Source: Planctomycetaceae bacterium
Lineage (GTDB): Bacteria; Planctomycetota; Planctomycetia; Pirellulales; JAEUIK01
Direction: 5' to 3'
Assembly (NCBI GenBank): GCA_015493185.1
Contig: WGDQ01000903.1
Location: forward strand, 1 to 16,418
Length of the DNA stretch: 16,418 nt
The notes beneath the pieces are model-generated. The model made no database searches. It saw only the letters and a program-made list of their open reading frames with translations, and had not been told where the DNA came from. A program made the translations under genes and the position numbers. How positions within the stretch are numbered: the first letter of the stretch is position 1; the number at the start of each line of letters is the position of its first letter. Below, in pieces: positions 14,778 to 16,418 of this stretch.

Positions 14778-16418
14778 TCAATTTTGAGCCTCTTTTGTTT
14801 CTTTTGGCCCTGTGGTGGCCGCAACGCGGGCGCGAAGCCGCCGCAGCGGCTGGCTATCGGGGTACGTTTGCAGTGCGTTGTCGAGTTCTCGCGCGGCCAA
14901 ATCAGTGAGCCCCATGCGGAGCCATTGCCGTATGCGATAAACGGCCAGTGCTTCGGGCCTGTTCCGCTGAGGCTCGAAATAGGGAACAAGGGGCCAAAAC
15001 CGCTCGACGTACCACACCCGCACCGCGTCGCCGCTGCCCAGCGCCTGGCTCAGGTTCTTTCGAAACACGATCAGCCGCGGCTCCAAATCGTCTTCGTAGA
15101 GAATTTCATCGTCCGCGTCGGGCAGGGGTACGTCGAAAATGCGCCAATCTTCCGACAGCGCGTTCGGCACGCGAACAAACACGGCCCGTGGCGGTGGGTG
15201 GCGAATCAGCCGAGCCAGCTCGTCCAACAATTCCGGCGGCTGGCCGAAACTGCTGGTCGGAATGCATCGCACGGGCCGCTGCACGTATCCCAACCGAGGC
15301 AACGTCAGAAAATAGGTGAACGGCATACCGGCAAACACCGGTTCGTTGCCGGCTTGCCGGGCAATTGCCCGCACGGCCGCCCGATTCGATTCGTGATCGC
15401 GCAAATACAAATGGTTGCGGTCGAGGATCGACCCCTCGCGCGCCATCGCCCGGGCCGGTCGAAACAACTCGACTGAAAGCGCTGTGGCCGGCGACGGCAT
15501 CAGTAGTCCATTCCAATTCAATAGGTTTACCAACACCATCGCGGCAAGCATTCGTTCGGGCCAGCGATTGCCAGGCGGCGCGGCCAGGGCAATTCTGCCC
15601 AACAACAGAAAAACAAACGGCGCGGCAAGCACAAAGTATCTTGCCAAGGCGGGCACCAGCGTTGCCAACGCGATCACGCCCACCACCATGAGCGCCGCGA
15701 ACAGAATCTCCGGATCGCGCTCAACAAGCATCCTCAGCCGCCCTGCAATCGGGCGCTGATCGTGGCTCGTGTTTTCTTCGACGACGAGCGACCGGTAGCC
15801 TGTCCAATGGCGAGCAAACGCAAGCAGCGAAGCCGCGATCGCCAACGCGAAATAGGGTGCCCAAACGGCCAGATGAACAAACACGAACGGGTTGATCCGC
15901 AGAAACCGCGCCAAGCCGCCTGTTTCGCGCGAGGCGAAAAAAGCCTCGATCGCCAGCGCCAGCAGGCAGAAGCCCACCACTTTCGCCGAACGCGCTCGGG
16001 CGCCGGACGATTTGCCAGCCATCCAGTAGTCGAGCGTGGCCTGAATTGCCACGGCCGTACCCACCACAATGCCCGACTGCTTCGTGAAGAAGGCCAGCAA
16101 TCCGGCCATGGCCGCCCAACCGTAGCGGCGGTGTGCGGCAGCCAGTCCGGCCAGCACGGCGAACGCCGTCAACGGGATTTCCTGCCCTACCATATCGAGC
16201 TGCGTGCAAACCAACGGCACGGTCATCAAAGCAACCACAACGAGCAGCGACCGCAATGCGCCGATCGACCGTCGCAAGCTTTCGAAAATCACGGTGGCGA
16301 TCAACGCACCACCGAGGAACGTTAGCAGATGGCAGGCCACGATCGCCGCACGGGGGCTTGGGCCAATCCACATCAGCAGCGCCACGAAATACGGGGCCAG
16401 GCACCAACGGTAGGTGGC
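14778..16418 (-). CDS. Polytopic glycosyltransferase-39/ArnT-like protein, N-terminus missing
   Basis: The frame is open to the right edge, so the start lies beyond the window; 546 residues are visible. The first two thirds contain about nine hydrophobic segments, among them AAIVACHLLTFLGGALIATVIF, LRSLLVVVALMTVPLVC, GWAAMAGLLAFFTKQSGIVVG, FVHLAVWAPYFALAIAASLLAF and YFVLAAPFVFLLLGRIAL. A soluble C-terminal part of about 230 residues follows, with AIARQAGNEPVFAGMPFTYFLTLPR and EPRLIVFRKNL. The FFTKQSGIVVG stretch and overall build fit polyprenyl-phosphate-dependent glycosyltransferases of the ArnT/PMT type, which move sugars onto lipids or proteins on the outer face of the inner membrane. The catalytic acidic residues expected in the first outer loop would lie in the missing part, so activity cannot be judged. 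It ends 160 bases upstream of the DUF1501 start. Confidence 0.75.
   Translation of the reverse strand, partial: ATYRWCLAPYFVALLMWIGPSPRAAIVACHLLTFLGGALIATVIFESLRRSIGALRSLLVVVALMTVPLVCTQLDMVGQEIPLTAFAVLAGLAAAHRRYGWAAMAGLLAFFTKQSGIVVGTAVAIQATLDYWMAGKSSGARARSAKVVGFCLLALAIEAFFASRETGGLARFLRINPFVFVHLAVWAPYFALAIAASLLAFARHWTGYRSLVVEENTSHDQRPIAGRLRMLVERDPEILFAALMVVGVIALATLVPALARYFVLAAPFVFLLLGRIALAAPPGNRWPERMLAAMVLVNLLNWNGLLMPSPATALSVELFRPARAMAREGSILDRNHLYLRDHESNRAAVRAIARQAGNEPVFAGMPFTYFLTLPRLGYVQRPVRCIPTSSFGQPPELLDELARLIRHPPPRAVFVRVPNALSEDWRIFDVPLPDADDEILYEDDLEPRLIVFRKNLSQALGSGDAVRVWYVERFWPLVPYFEPQRNRPEALAVYRIRQWLRMGLTDLAARELDNALQTYPDSQPLRRLRARVAATTGPKETKEAQN

Noticed and set aside
1..16418. CRISPR array, rRNA or phage module
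   Set aside because: No regularly spaced repeats, no rRNA-like sequence and no integrase, capsid or transposase genes were seen.

Overview
The window looks like a chromosomal segment of a planctomycete, most likely a Pirellulales-type lineage. The evidence is the family set rather than any phylogenetic marker: a planctomycete cytochrome c (PSCyt1-type) N-terminus, a Tat-exported DUF1501 protein, two secreted DUF1080 (3-keto-disaccharide hydrolase type) proteins and a BamB/PQQ-like propeller that begins its mature part with NWPQWRGPRGDG. The sequence is GC-rich. The strain cannot be named from this window.

Layout from left to right, minus strand unless stated. 1-293: start of a secreted PSCyt1-type cytochrome, running off the left edge. 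919-2172: a multi-pass acyltransferase-3/OpgC-like membrane protein. 2490-4085: ATP-type phosphoenolpyruvate carboxykinase (pckA), preceded by a leader with an intrinsic terminator just ahead of its ribosome binding site. 4309-4920: a short secreted DUF1080 protein. 5306-6403 (plus, the only convincing plus-strand gene): a dihydroorotate-dehydrogenase-family flavoprotein. 6401-6571: a small element bounded by 18-19 bp perfect inverted repeats, touching the stop codon of that gene. 6658-7416: a one-pass membrane protein with an N-terminal anti-sigma zinc motif and two C-terminal CxxCH motifs. 8702-10027: a secreted PQQ-like beta-propeller. 11361-12368: a second, larger DUF1080 protein with its own terminator. 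13160-14617: the DUF1501 protein. 14778-16418: a polytopic glycosyltransferase-39/ArnT-like protein, cut off at the right edge.

There is no obvious operon: the genes are mostly minus-strand singletons separated by hundreds of bases. Recognised coding sequence covers roughly two thirds of the window, which is low for a bacterium. The large gaps (7417-8701, 10028-11360, 12369-13159, 294-918) hold short repeats, palindromes and hairpins, and one has an intrinsic terminator with no recognised gene in front of it. Functionally the window mixes central metabolism (gluconeogenic pckA, a flavin oxidoreductase) with typical planctomycete envelope and secreted proteins probably involved in carbohydrate breakdown and surface glycan modification.

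The observations most worth a second look are the attenuator-like pckA leader, the anti-sigma/CxxCH hybrid protein without a sigma factor beside it, the 171 bp inverted-repeat element, and the orphan terminator at 10426-10463.
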